NCBI GenBank assembly: GCA_048497495.1 | Contig: JAFHCF010000169.1 | Span: 1 to 8,035 of the forward strand | Length of the DNA: 8,035 nt | Source: JAFHCF01 sp048497495 | Lineage (GTDB): Bacteria > Pseudomonadota > Alphaproteobacteria > Rhizobiales > Ancalomicrobiaceae | Reading direction: 5' to 3' | Part shown: in pieces, positions 1-6,032 of the stretch | Layout of the letters: every line of letters begins with the position of its first letter | Numbering within the stretch: the stretch's first letter is position 1 | Position numbers and translations under genes: made by a program | The notes under the pieces: model-generated | Databases searched by the model: none | Told to the model about the DNA's origin: nothing | Seen by the model: the letters and a program-made list of their open reading frames with translations, nothing else

Positions 1-2020
1 ACACATGGGCGGCGCCGGTGACGGGCGCGCCGTCGTAGTGGCCGCTCAGCGCCACGTCGCCGTCGAAGGCGGAGCCGCGCCCGAGAAACCCGGTGATCGT
101 GGCGCGGCCGTCGTCGAGCCGGCGGTTCTGCAGACGCAGCGCCGGCGCGGCGACGGTCGCCGTCAGCCGCCGCCGATCGCTCGGCCCGTCGATCCGCGCC
201 GAGAGCGTCAGGGCTCCACCGGCACGATCCGTCAGGACGGCGGCATCCTTCAACGACGCCTCGGCCCGCAGCGCCGAGGTCGCGCCGCCGAAGGTGCCGT
301 CGGCGGTGGCGTGGATCCGGGCATTGGCGAGATCGATCGCCTCGAGGCGCCATTCGCCACCGCTGCGGGCGAGCCGTCCGCGCAAGATGCTCTTGCCCGC
401 CATCACGGCGGACAGCGGCGTGCCGGCGACGTCGAGGTTGTCCGATGTCGCCTTCAGCATGAGGGAGAAGTCGCCGGTGACCGGCGACACCTGTCCGGTG
501 GCGTCGAGATCGATCGCGCCGGCGAGGTCGGTGCCGATCACCCCGGAGAGGGTCGAGAGATCCTTCGCCTGGAGCCCATAGGCGCCGGTCGCCCCGGCGA
601 CGTCGACGTCGCCGATGAAGGAGACCTCGGCGGCGGCGGCCGAAAGCTTCGCCATGTCGACGCTCACGGCGCGGCCGGCCCGCCACACCCCCGCCGCCTT
701 CAGGGCCGGCGTCACGCCGAGCGCCCGCGCCAATCCCGCGTCCTTCGAGGTCGGACGATCGACCGACCCGTCGAGGGTGAAGCTGAGCATGCGCCGCGCC
801 GGATCCTCGAGCGCCTCGGCGCGGCCCCGGGCGGCGAGCCTCATGGCGGCCGCGGCGAACTTCGCGGTGGTCGGGCGGGTGATCTCGAGGGCGGCCTTCC
901 AGGCCCCTTCGGCGAAATCGGCGGTCAGCGTCGCGCCCTCGACCGTCGCCGTGGTGCCGGGCAGCGCCGTCACGCGTCCGTCGGCGGCCTTCAGCCGGCC
1001 GTCGATCCCGAGGGCTGCGGGAAATCCGTCGGCGAGGACGCGGGCGCTCGCCCGGAGCGCCAGATTACCGGTCGTGAGGTCGAAGGTGTCGAGGGTCACG
1101 CCGCCGTCGCGGGTCTGATGGGCGGCGATCGTCAGGTTCGACCCGCCGCGCAGGAAGTCGTTGCCGTCGGGAGCGGCGCTCATCGCCTCGAGGCTTCCGG
1201 CGACCTTCGCCGCGAAGGCGAGACCCTCCTCGGCGCCCGAGATCGTCGCCTTGCCGGAGAGCAGCGTGTGGCCGTCGGCGGCGAGAACGATGTCGGCGCC
1301 ATAGGCGTCGATCGGGCCGGTGCCCTCGATCGAGAAGTCGATCGCCGGCTCGCCCGGCAGCGCCATCAGGCTCGACACCAATCCGCCGCGCGGTTCGGAG
1401 AAGGCGAGATCGAGCGCGAGGCGGCGTCCGGTCCCGTCGTAGTCGGCCTTCAGCGTCAAGGATCCGCCGGCCGGCCGGCGTCGCACCGCTTGCAGATCGA
1501 GATGCAGCAGCTTGTCGTCGATCTTCGCCGTCGCCTCGAGCGACAATTCGGTCTCTTGTCCCGCCACTTCCGCCGCGAGGACGACGCGCGGCACGGTGAG
1601 ACGACCGATGTCGACGGCGACGGGCAGTTGCGGCAGCGAGAAGCCCCTGCGATCGGTGGCGGTGGACTCCTCCGCCGGCGGATCGGGTGGACGGGTCACC
1701 ACGATCGACTTCGCCTCGAGCAACTCGATCGAGAGATTGCCGCGCAGGAGCTGCGCCCGGCTCCACACCAGATGGGCGTCCTCCAGCGTCAGCCAGACGC
1801 CGCGCCGGTCGGCGATGGTGATCGAGGCGACGCGCACGTCCGACGCCAGGACGCCGTCGATGCGGCCGAGGGTGATCCGGCGATCCGGCGTCGAGATCGT
1901 CCGCTCGACCCAGTCGATCAGCCACGAGCGGTCGGCGGCGTCGTCGGCGCGCGCGCCGGCCGGAAAGACCGACAGGGTGGCGGCGACGCAGAGCGCGGCG
2001 AGGATCCGGGTCCAGCGCAT
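1..2020 (-). CDS. tamB: Translocation and assembly module protein TamB, N-terminal part (cut by left edge)
   Basis: This is the inner-membrane-linked, periplasm-spanning partner of TamA. The TamB family (C-terminal DUF490) forms a long beta-taco/groove that helps insert outer-membrane proteins and move lipids between membranes. The ATG at 2020-2018 opens a frame that runs without a stop to the left edge, giving about 673 residues. Full TamBs are usually well over 1000 residues, so the C-terminal DUF490 domain lies outside the window. The protein starts MRWTRILAALCVAATLSVF and then has ARA before DDAADRSW, which reads as a signal peptide or signal anchor (residues 1-25). The following segments are typical of alphaproteobacterial TamB: SWLIDWVERTIS (32-43), RITLGRIDGVLASDVRVASI (48-67), GVWLTLEDAHLVWSRAQLLRG (74-94) and FSLPQLPVAVDIGRL (127-141). 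Its start codon overlaps the tamA stop codon by one base (TGATG), so it is probably translated by coupling and transcribed with tamA. The family call is from remembered family character, not from a search. Confidence 0.88.
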   Translation of the reverse strand, partial: MRWTRILAALCVAATLSVFPAGARADDAADRSWLIDWVERTISTPDRRITLGRIDGVLASDVRVASITIADRRGVWLTLEDAHLVWSRAQLLRGNLSIELLEAKSIVVTRPPDPPAEESTATDRRGFSLPQLPVAVDIGRLTVPRVVLAAEVAGQETELSLEATAKIDDKLLHLDLQAVRRRPAGGSLTLKADYDGTGRRLALDLAFSEPRGGLVSSLMALPGEPAIDFSIEGTGPIDAYGADIVLAADGHTLLSGKATISGAEEGLAFAAKVAGSLEAMSAAPDGNDFLRGGSNLTIAAHQTRDGGVTLDTFDLTTGNLALRASARVLADGFPAALGIDGRLKAADGRVTALPGTTATVEGATLTADFAEGAWKAALEITRPTTAKFAAAAMRLAARGRAEALEDPARRMLSFTLDGSVDRPTSKDAGLARALGVTPALKAAGVWRAGRAVSVDMAKLSAAAAEVSFIGDVDVAGATGAYGLQAKDLSTLSGVIGTDLAGAIDLDATGQVSPVTGDFSLMLKATSDNLDVAGTPLSAVMAGKSILRGRLARSGGEWRLEAIDLANARIHATADGTFGGATSALRAEASLKDAAVLTDRAGGALTLSARIDGPSDRRRLTATVAAPALRLQNRRLDDGRATITGFLGRGSAFDGDVALSGHYDGAPVTGAAHV

Positions 2021-3918
2021 CAGAAGCTCTCCCCCAGGCCGATGTAGACCGCGAAGCGCGGATCGCCGCGCACCGGATCGACCGGCACCGCCGCGTCGAA
2101 GCGGATCGCTCCGAGCCCGGTGTAGTAACGCAGGCCCAGGCCGGCCCCGACCTTGGGCCTCTGCGAGAAGTCGGGAACCCGGCCGGCTTGGGCGCTGCCG
2201 ACATCGACGAAGGGCACGACGCCGATGGTGTCGGTGAGCTTCATCCGGAGCTCGAGCGAGCCCTCGATCAACGACCTTCCGCCGACGACCGCCCCGCCCG
2301 GGCCGGTCGGCCCCAGGCTGCGGTAGCCGTAGCCGCGCACCGATTGGCCGCCACCGGCGAAGAACAGCCGATCGGGCGGCAGTTCGCGCGCCCGCGCGCC
2401 GATGATCGTCCCGACGCCGATCCGGCCGGCGAGAACGAAGCGGCGGCCCGGATCGAGGGCGCGATAGGCGGAGGCATCGAGCCGCATGATCGCCCCGGAA
2501 TTGCCGAACCTGGCCTCGTAGAAGGGCTCGATCGCCGCCTTGGCGCGGAACCCGCGGCTCGGCGCGCGCTTGTCGTCGCTGCCGTCCCAGGCGAGTTCGG
2601 AGGGCAGACTGGTGAGGACGAGGTCGCGCTTGCCGAAGGCGTCGTCGGCCCGATCGAATTCGACGTTGAAGGCGGTCTTGGCGATCAGCCGCGTGGTGAT
2701 CTCGTGGGCGAGGCCGATGCGGGCGCGGATCGTGTCCTGGGTATAGGGGTCGAGAACCTCGCGCGAGGCGAGGATCTGCGCCGTGAGATCGGTATGGGGG
2801 GTGAAGACGCCGGGCTTCAGGGTGGTGGCGGCGGCCTTGTAGGAGAAGTCGCGCGGGTCGACGCCGGCGATCCCCGAGACCTGGCCCTCGAGCTTCAGGT
2901 TCTCGGCGGCGCCGAAGAGATTGCGGTGCTGCCAGTAGCCCTCGATCCCGGTGCCGTCGACCGTCGAATAGGAGGCGCCGCCGCCGAAGACGTGGAGCGG
3001 GCGCTCCGCCACCTGGACCGTCATGCCGAGTGCCCCGAGACGGTCGATCGCCGGATCCTCGACGATGCGCGTCGAGGAGAACACCTGGAGCCGGCGCAGC
3101 CGCTTCCGCGCCTCCTCGATCTCGGCCGGATTCCACGGCCGCCCGGGCTCGAGCCCGGTCTGGCGGGCGACGAAGTCGGGATCCATGTCCCGGGTGCCGG
3201 AGACGCCGACCCGGCCATAGACCGCCGCCGGCCCGGAGGCGGCGCCGATCTCGACGTCGAGGCGGCCGGTCGCGTGGTGGGCGACCAGCGCCCGCGGCAG
3301 GGCTTGCGCCTTGGGGTGGCCGGCCCGCTTCCAGGCTTCGACCAGGGCGGTTTCCGAATTCAGCACGACGTCGGCCCGCGCCGGTCGGCCGCTGATCAGG
3401 CCGAGGCCTTCGGGCGTGGCGGCGCGCCCGTCACGGTCCGCGTTCGGCGGCGCGCGCCCCTTCATCGCCACCGATCCGAAGACGAAACGCCGGCCGCTGT
3501 CGACGGTGATCGCCACGACGGCGGGGTCGGCGAGACCGGCGTCGGGGGCGAGACCCTCGACCGGCCGGCCGTCGACGGTGATGGCGATGGCGCCGCCGTA
3601 GTAGCCGGCGGTTCTGAGGCTCGCCTGCAGCCGGCCATAGTCGCCGGTGGCGCGCGACAGCAGGGCAGGGGTGCTCGGCGGCGGCTTGCCCGCGCGCTCC
3701 GACCACAGGGTTGAGGCGGCCTTCAGCGCCTCCTCGAGGTCCGGATCGGTGGTCGTGACCCGAAAGGCGACGGTGTAGCGCCGGGCATCGGGCGAGGGCA
3801 CCTCGTCGCCTTTGTCGGCCTCGAGGAAACGCATGCCGAAGAGGTCGAAGGCCGAGGCCGGAGCACTGCCGAGAAGGGTCGCGAGCGCGACCGGGAGGAA
3901 GGCGATCCGGACGAGCAT
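2020..3918 (-). CDS. tamA: Autotransporter assembly complex outer-membrane protein TamA (BamA/Omp85 family)
   Basis: TamA is an outer-membrane 16-strand barrel with periplasmic POTRA domains. With TamB it assists insertion of autotransporters and other outer-membrane proteins. From the ATG at 3918 it is 632 residues, a usual TamA length. Residues 1-23 form a signal peptide (MLVRIAFLPVALATLLGSAPASA, cut after ASA, before FDLFG). POTRA-like sequence fills roughly residues 45-320, and the last POTRA is suggested by 'VYGRVGVSGTRDMDPDFV' and the following 'RLRRLQVFSSTRIV'. The barrel (Bac_surface_Ag domain) fills the rest. It includes the L6-loop motif VRGYGY at 527-532, preceded by RLFFAGGGQS, and ends RFAVYIGLGESF with the terminal Phe expected of an Omp85 beta-signal. 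An in-frame ATG at 4014 has better-placed GAGG (7 nt spacing) and would add 32 residues, but that stretch uses rare codons (CGA, GGA, AGG, TTG) and is not needed for export. The start is therefore less certain than the family. The stop overlaps the tamB start. Confidence 0.9.
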   Translation of the reverse strand: MLVRIAFLPVALATLLGSAPASAFDLFGMRFLEADKGDEVPSPDARRYTVAFRVTTTDPDLEEALKAASTLWSERAGKPPPSTPALLSRATGDYGRLQASLRTAGYYGGAIAITVDGRPVEGLAPDAGLADPAVVAITVDSGRRFVFGSVAMKGRAPPNADRDGRAATPEGLGLISGRPARADVVLNSETALVEAWKRAGHPKAQALPRALVAHHATGRLDVEIGAASGPAAVYGRVGVSGTRDMDPDFVARQTGLEPGRPWNPAEIEEARKRLRRLQVFSSTRIVEDPAIDRLGALGMTVQVAERPLHVFGGGASYSTVDGTGIEGYWQHRNLFGAAENLKLEGQVSGIAGVDPRDFSYKAAATTLKPGVFTPHTDLTAQILASREVLDPYTQDTIRARIGLAHEITTRLIAKTAFNVEFDRADDAFGKRDLVLTSLPSELAWDGSDDKRAPSRGFRAKAAIEPFYEARFGNSGAIMRLDASAYRALDPGRRFVLAGRIGVGTIIGARARELPPDRLFFAGGGQSVRGYGYRSLGPTGPGGAVVGGRSLIEGSLELRMKLTDTIGVVPFVDVGSAQAGRVPDFSQRPKVGAGLGLRYYTGLGAIRFDAAVPVDPVRGDPRFAVYIGLGESF

Positions 3919-3945
3919 CGACCTCGGGCGCGCCAAGTCCGGCGC

Positions 3946-4001
3946 CCGGTTCGATCCTGCCGACGGCGTGACCCGTCCGGCTCGGTCGTCCGGTTCGATC
4001 C
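3946..4001. repeat. Direct repeat CCGGTTCGATCC, two copies 44 bp apart
   Basis: The 12-mer CCGGTTCGATCC occurs at 3946-3957 and again at 3990-4001, just upstream of the tamA signal-peptide start. The start-to-start distance is 44 bp, about four helical turns, which would suit two bound protein dimers on one face of the DNA. Chance duplication in GC-rich DNA cannot be excluded. Confidence 0.35.
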
Positions 4002-4057
4002 GCGACGACTTCATTCCGGCACCTCGACCAAGCCTCATTCCTCGTTTCGGAACTCGC

Positions 4058-4080
4058 GCGCGTCGGACCGTCCGACGCGC
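4058..4080. repeat. Perfect 10-bp inverted repeat (hairpin or operator) upstream of tamA
   Basis: The arms GCGCGTCGGA (4058-4067) and TCCGACGCGC (4071-4080) are exactly complementary around a 3-nt centre CCG. As RNA on the tamA strand this is a very stable GC hairpin about 140 nt before the tamA start. No T-run follows on either strand, so it is a poor match to an intrinsic terminator. It could be a protein-binding palindrome or a leader-RNA structure. Confidence 0.6.
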
Positions 4081-4083
4081 TTC

Positions 4084-4097
4084 GGTTCGCTCGAACC
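4084..4097. repeat. Small inverted repeat GGTTCG-CT-CGAACC
   Basis: Six-base arms flank a 2-nt centre, and only 3 nt separate this repeat from the larger inverted repeat at 4058-4080. As RNA it would form a 5-bp stem with a 4-nt loop. On its own it is short enough to be chance. Its position next to the larger repeat is the only reason to list it. Confidence 0.35.
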
Positions 4098-4147
4098 CGC
4101 AAGGGGAGGTCGCAGCCCACCTCGTCGTCGATCTCACGCTGCCCTCG

Positions 4148-4176
4148 ATCATACCGGGATCGGGCGGACAATTCAC
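4148..4176 (-). promoter_or_regulatory. Candidate sigma-70 promoter for tamAB
   Basis: Read on the minus strand, a TATGAT box (4153-4148; five of six matches to TATAAT) follows GTGAAT (4176-4171; three of six matches to TTGACA) with a 17-bp spacer. In DNA this GC-rich, such a good -10 match at the correct distance is notable. It would start transcription near 4140 and give tamA a leader of about 220 nt. This is pattern matching only, and the -35 box is weak. Confidence 0.35.
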
Positions 4177-4327
4177 CCCCCGGTGGGCGGAGGCGGCATC
4201 CGACCCCGCCGCCGACCTCGCGCCTCGCGGCGACGATCCCACGCCGTCGAGACACGGCGCCGGGGCGTTCGAGCTCTTTTCAGCCTCGCGTCGACCTTCA
4301 CCGAGGAACTCGGCGGCGATGAAATGG

Positions 4328-4346
4328 TTCCCGGGTCTTCCGGGAA
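4328..4346 (-). terminator. Possible weak terminator after the regulator gene
   Basis: TTCCCGG and CCGGGAA form a 7-bp stem around a 5-nt loop, and a further GG/CC pairing is possible across a bulge. On the minus strand it lies about 115 nt past the regulator stop and is followed by ATTTCATC, which is only modestly T-rich. It is a plausible end for the regulator transcript but not a textbook terminator. Confidence 0.25.
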
Positions 4347-4462
4347 ACCCTCGCGGTACACGCCGAGACCGCCGTTCCGATCGCATGCGGCGAGATCACG
4401 ACCATGCCCCCCGGACGAGCCGACGGACGAGCCGAGGGTCGCGCCGACCGCCGGCGGATGGC

Positions 4463-5095
4463 TCACGTCTTCTGGCGCCCCGACGTCGTCGTCCAGATCA
4501 CCCGCGCGTCGTCGTCGAGCGCCGGGTTCCAATAGCGGTGCGGCAGCAGGCTCGAGAACCGGAACGCATCGCCGATCTCCAATTCCCAGATGTCGCCACC
4601 GACTTCCAACACGAGGCGACCGGCGAGGACGAGGCCACATTCCTCGCCCGAATGCGTCATGGTCTCGTCGCCCGACCGTCCACCCGGCGCCAACACCATC
4701 TCGTAGGAATTGAGCAGGCCCTCACCGCTCTTGTCGGTGAGCGCTTCCTTGTGGATCCCGGTCATCGGCAGATCGAGAAGGCTTCGCTCGGATCGCCGCA
4801 CGACGATTCGTCGCCCGTCGCCCGTCGGTTTCGGCCCGTCGGCGAACAGTGTCGCCAGTTCGATGCCGTAGACCTCGGCGAGGGCCACCATCGTCCGCAG
4901 CGACGGCGAGGAGAGCCCGCGCTCGATCTGGCTGAGATAGCCGACCGAGCAGCCGATGCGACGGCCGAGCTCGGTCAGGGAGAACTTGTGCGCCTTGCGG
5001 GCGGCGCGGAGCCGACGGCACAGTGCCTCTTCCGACGCCACCATTTCCTCGTCCGGCGGAGTGGTGTTTGTGCGTAGTGCCTTTTTCATCATCAT
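4463..5095 (-). CDS. XRE-family transcriptional regulator with C-terminal cupin domain
   Basis: This is a 210-residue cytoplasmic DNA-binding regulator. An XRE/Cro helix-turn-helix covers about residues 27-84 (LRAARKAHKFSLTELGRRIG, then VGYLSQIERG and PSLRTMVALAEVYGI). A cupin_2 domain covers about 127-205, with metal-ligand-type residues H148 and E152 in 'HSGEECGLVLAGRL' and the 'GDAFRFSSLLPHRYWNP' strand (H186). This architecture is shared by PuuR- and SutR-like regulators, which often repress neighbouring amine or amino-acid genes and sense a small ligand through the cupin. It is divergent from the transport operon, which fits local control. The start is uncertain. ATGs at 5095, 5092 and 5089 have no clear ribosome site, and codons 1-17 use rare AT-rich codons (AAA, CTA, ACA, ACT). 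GTG at 5041 (codon 19), with GAGG five bases upstream, or ATG at 5044 may be the real start without losing the DNA-binding domain. The exact ligand is unknown. Confidence 0.9.
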   Translation of the reverse strand: MMMKKALRTNTTPPDEEMVASEEALCRRLRAARKAHKFSLTELGRRIGCSVGYLSQIERGLSSPSLRTMVALAEVYGIELATLFADGPKPTGDGRRIVVRRSERSLLDLPMTGIHKEALTDKSGEGLLNSYEMVLAPGGRSGDETMTHSGEECGLVLAGRLVLEVGGDIWELEIGDAFRFSSLLPHRYWNPALDDDARVIWTTTSGRQKT

Positions 5096-5099
5096 GAAA
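5084..5099. promoter_or_regulatory. Candidate operator site 1, TTTCAT-N4-ATGAAA
   Basis: The half-sites TTTCAT (5084-5089) and ATGAAA (5094-5099) flank CATC. Each arm can be extended by one base (T and A) to give 5083-5100. The site covers the three consecutive ATG codons at the annotated start of the XRE-cupin gene. It has the same arms and the same 4-bp spacing as site 2. The likely binder is the adjacent regulator, by autoregulation; that part is inference. Confidence 0.55.
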
Positions 5100-5104
5100 A
5101 TTTA

Positions 5105-5133
5105 TTGCCCATGTGGTGGCTTTCATATATATG
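5105..5133 (+). promoter_or_regulatory. Candidate promoter of the transport/oxidase operon
   Basis: TTGCCC (5105-5110; three of six matches to TTGACA) is followed after 17 bp by TATATG (5128-5133; four of six matches to TATAAT), in the only strongly AT-rich stretch of the region. TATGAA at 5130-5135 is another possible -10. Transcription would start near 5140, about 50 nt before the binding-protein start. The -10 lies inside operator site 2, so a bound regulator would be expected to block it. Confidence 0.4.
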
Positions 5134-5136
5134 AAA
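5121..5136. promoter_or_regulatory. Candidate operator site 2, perfect palindrome TTTCATATATATGAAA
   Basis: This 16-bp perfect palindrome has the arms TTTCAT and ATGAAA around ATAT. It sits in the divergent spacer between the XRE-cupin regulator and the substrate-binding-protein gene. It repeats the arm sequence and spacing of the site at 5084-5099, with centres 37 bp apart, and overlaps the likely -10 box of the transport operon. Two matched palindromes in such a short spacer are hard to explain by chance in DNA this GC-rich. Confidence 0.65.
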
Positions 5137-5189
5137 ATCAGTAGCCGACACAACCGATCACCGGAATCCGTCCCCCCGAGGAGTTCACC

Positions 5190-5942
5190 ATGATCAAGCG
5201 TGCGTCCCTGATTTCATGTCTCGCTCTCGCCTTGGGAATGGCGGCGACGCCGTTCGCAGCGGCCGATGCCCTCAAGGTCGGCTCGACCCCGACCGGCGTT
5301 CCCTTCACCTTCCTCGACACCAAGACCAACACCATCCAGGGTGTGATGGTGGACATCATGGCCGAGGTGGCGAAGGAGAGCGGTGACACCGTCACCGTCG
5401 AGCCGCTGGCCTTCTCCGCCCTCATCGCCTCGCTGACCTCCGGCAAGATCGACGTGATCTCCGCCGCCATGTTCGCCACCGCGTCCCGCAAGGAAGTCAT
5501 CGACTTCACCGACACGGTCTACGGCTATGGCGAAGGCCTGATCGTCGCCGAGACCGACACCAAGGACTACAAGAGCTTCGACGACCTGAAGGGCGAGGTC
5601 GTCGGCGTGCAGGGCGGCACCGCCTTCTACGACGCCTTGAAGAAGGCCGGCGTCTTCGCCGAGGTGAAGGTCTACGACACCATCGCCGACATCGTCCGCG
5701 ACGTCGGCGCCGGCCGCATCAAGGCGGGCTTCGCCGACTATCCGATCGCCGCCTACCACATCGGCAAGGGCAGTTTCCCGGGCGTGCGCGCCGCGACGAC
5801 CTACGTGCCGGTGGTCATGGGCGAGATCGCCATCGGCCTCAAGAAGGGCGACGATGGCCGCCGCGCCAAGTTCAACGTGGCGATCGCCAAGATCAAGGCC
5901 GACGGCCGCCTCGCCGCCATCTTGAAGAAGTGGGGCCTGTGA
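5190..5942 (+). CDS. Amino-acid/amine ABC transporter periplasmic substrate-binding protein (family 3)
   Basis: This 250-residue exported protein captures a solute in the periplasm and delivers it to the permease. Its ATG has a strong ribosome site, GAGGAG (5178-5183), six bases upstream. Residues 1-25 form a signal peptide (MIKRASLISCLALALGMAAT, then PFAAA), probably cut before DALKVGS. The mature protein has the SBP_bac_3 layout of the polar-amino-acid transporters. This includes an N-terminal lobe strand LKVGSTPTGVPFTF, the 'GVMVDIMAEVAKESG' helix, 'ATASRKEVIDFTD' with R100 at the usual carboxylate-contact position, the hinge 'VVGVQGGTAFYDALKKAG' and 'AGFADYPIAAY' with D183 near the usual amino-group contact. 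These residues favour an alpha-amino-acid-like ligand over a simple amine, but the actual substrate cannot be read from the sequence. It is the first gene of the operon, separated from the permease by 90 bp. Confidence 0.92.
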   Translation: MIKRASLISCLALALGMAATPFAAADALKVGSTPTGVPFTFLDTKTNTIQGVMVDIMAEVAKESGDTVTVEPLAFSALIASLTSGKIDVISAAMFATASRKEVIDFTDTVYGYGEGLIVAETDTKDYKSFDDLKGEVVGVQGGTAFYDALKKAGVFAEVKVYDTIADIVRDVGAGRIKAGFADYPIAAYHIGKGSFPGVRAATTYVPVVMGEIAIGLKKGDDGRRAKFNVAIAKIKADGRLAAILKKWGL

Positions 5943-5981
5943 TCGGGTCCTTCGTTCCACCGATGCGTTGAAGTCTTCGAT

Positions 5982-6015
5982 GGCCGGGCGCTCGGTTCGC
6001 TCCGGGAGTCCGGCC
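5982..6015 (+). other. Possible intercistronic hairpin between binding-protein and permease genes
   Basis: GGCCGG (5982-5987) pairs with CCGGCC (6010-6015). The stem can grow inward by a G-U pair and a C-G pair, to 8 bp around an 18-nt loop. It lies in the 90-bp gap after the binding-protein stop. Such hairpins often protect the upstream message so that binding protein is made in excess of permease. GC-rich DNA gives many such pairings, so support is weak. Confidence 0.25.
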
Positions 6016-6032
6016 GCACGGGGGATCCGAGC

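Larger units (their letters stand above)
3919..4462. other. Intergenic region upstream of tamA, without a convincing gene
   Basis: Between the regulator stop codon and the tamA start there are about 540 bp. Several frames are open here, but none has a recognisable protein, and codon use is unlike that of the flanking genes (many rare codons). The stretch holds a possible terminator for the regulator (4328-4346), a candidate tamA promoter (4148-4176), two adjacent inverted repeats (4058-4097) and a 12-bp direct repeat (3946-3957 and 3990-4001). I see nothing specific between 4187 and 4320. Confidence 0.6.

Noticed and set aside
5..2047. A 680-codon plus-strand open frame opposite tamB
   Set aside because: It is in exact codon register with tamB on the other strand, is very rich in Gly, Arg and Ala, and has no recognisable domain. 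High-GC genes commonly produce such antisense frames because stop codons are rare.
1065..2204. A 379-codon minus-strand frame overlapping tamB and the tamA 3' end
   Set aside because: It is out of frame with tamB, Arg-rich and low in complexity. The tamB frame carries the recognisable protein.
2188..3714. A 508-codon plus-strand open frame opposite tamA
   Set aside because: It has low-complexity Gly/Arg/Ala/Asp composition and no domain, and it lies antisense to a clear Omp85 protein. It is a GC shadow.
4183..4713. Open frames in the tamA upstream gap and over the 3' end of the regulator
   Set aside because: They are Arg/Pro/Ser-rich with no domain and use rare codons. They read as non-coding or as shadows of the regulator gene.
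5200..5225. Possible lipoprotein signal (Cys at residue 10 of the binding protein)
   Set aside because: The Cys follows LIS and lies before most of the hydrophobic core. The position and context do not fit a lipobox, and a standard AxA-type cleavage site follows at residues 23-25.
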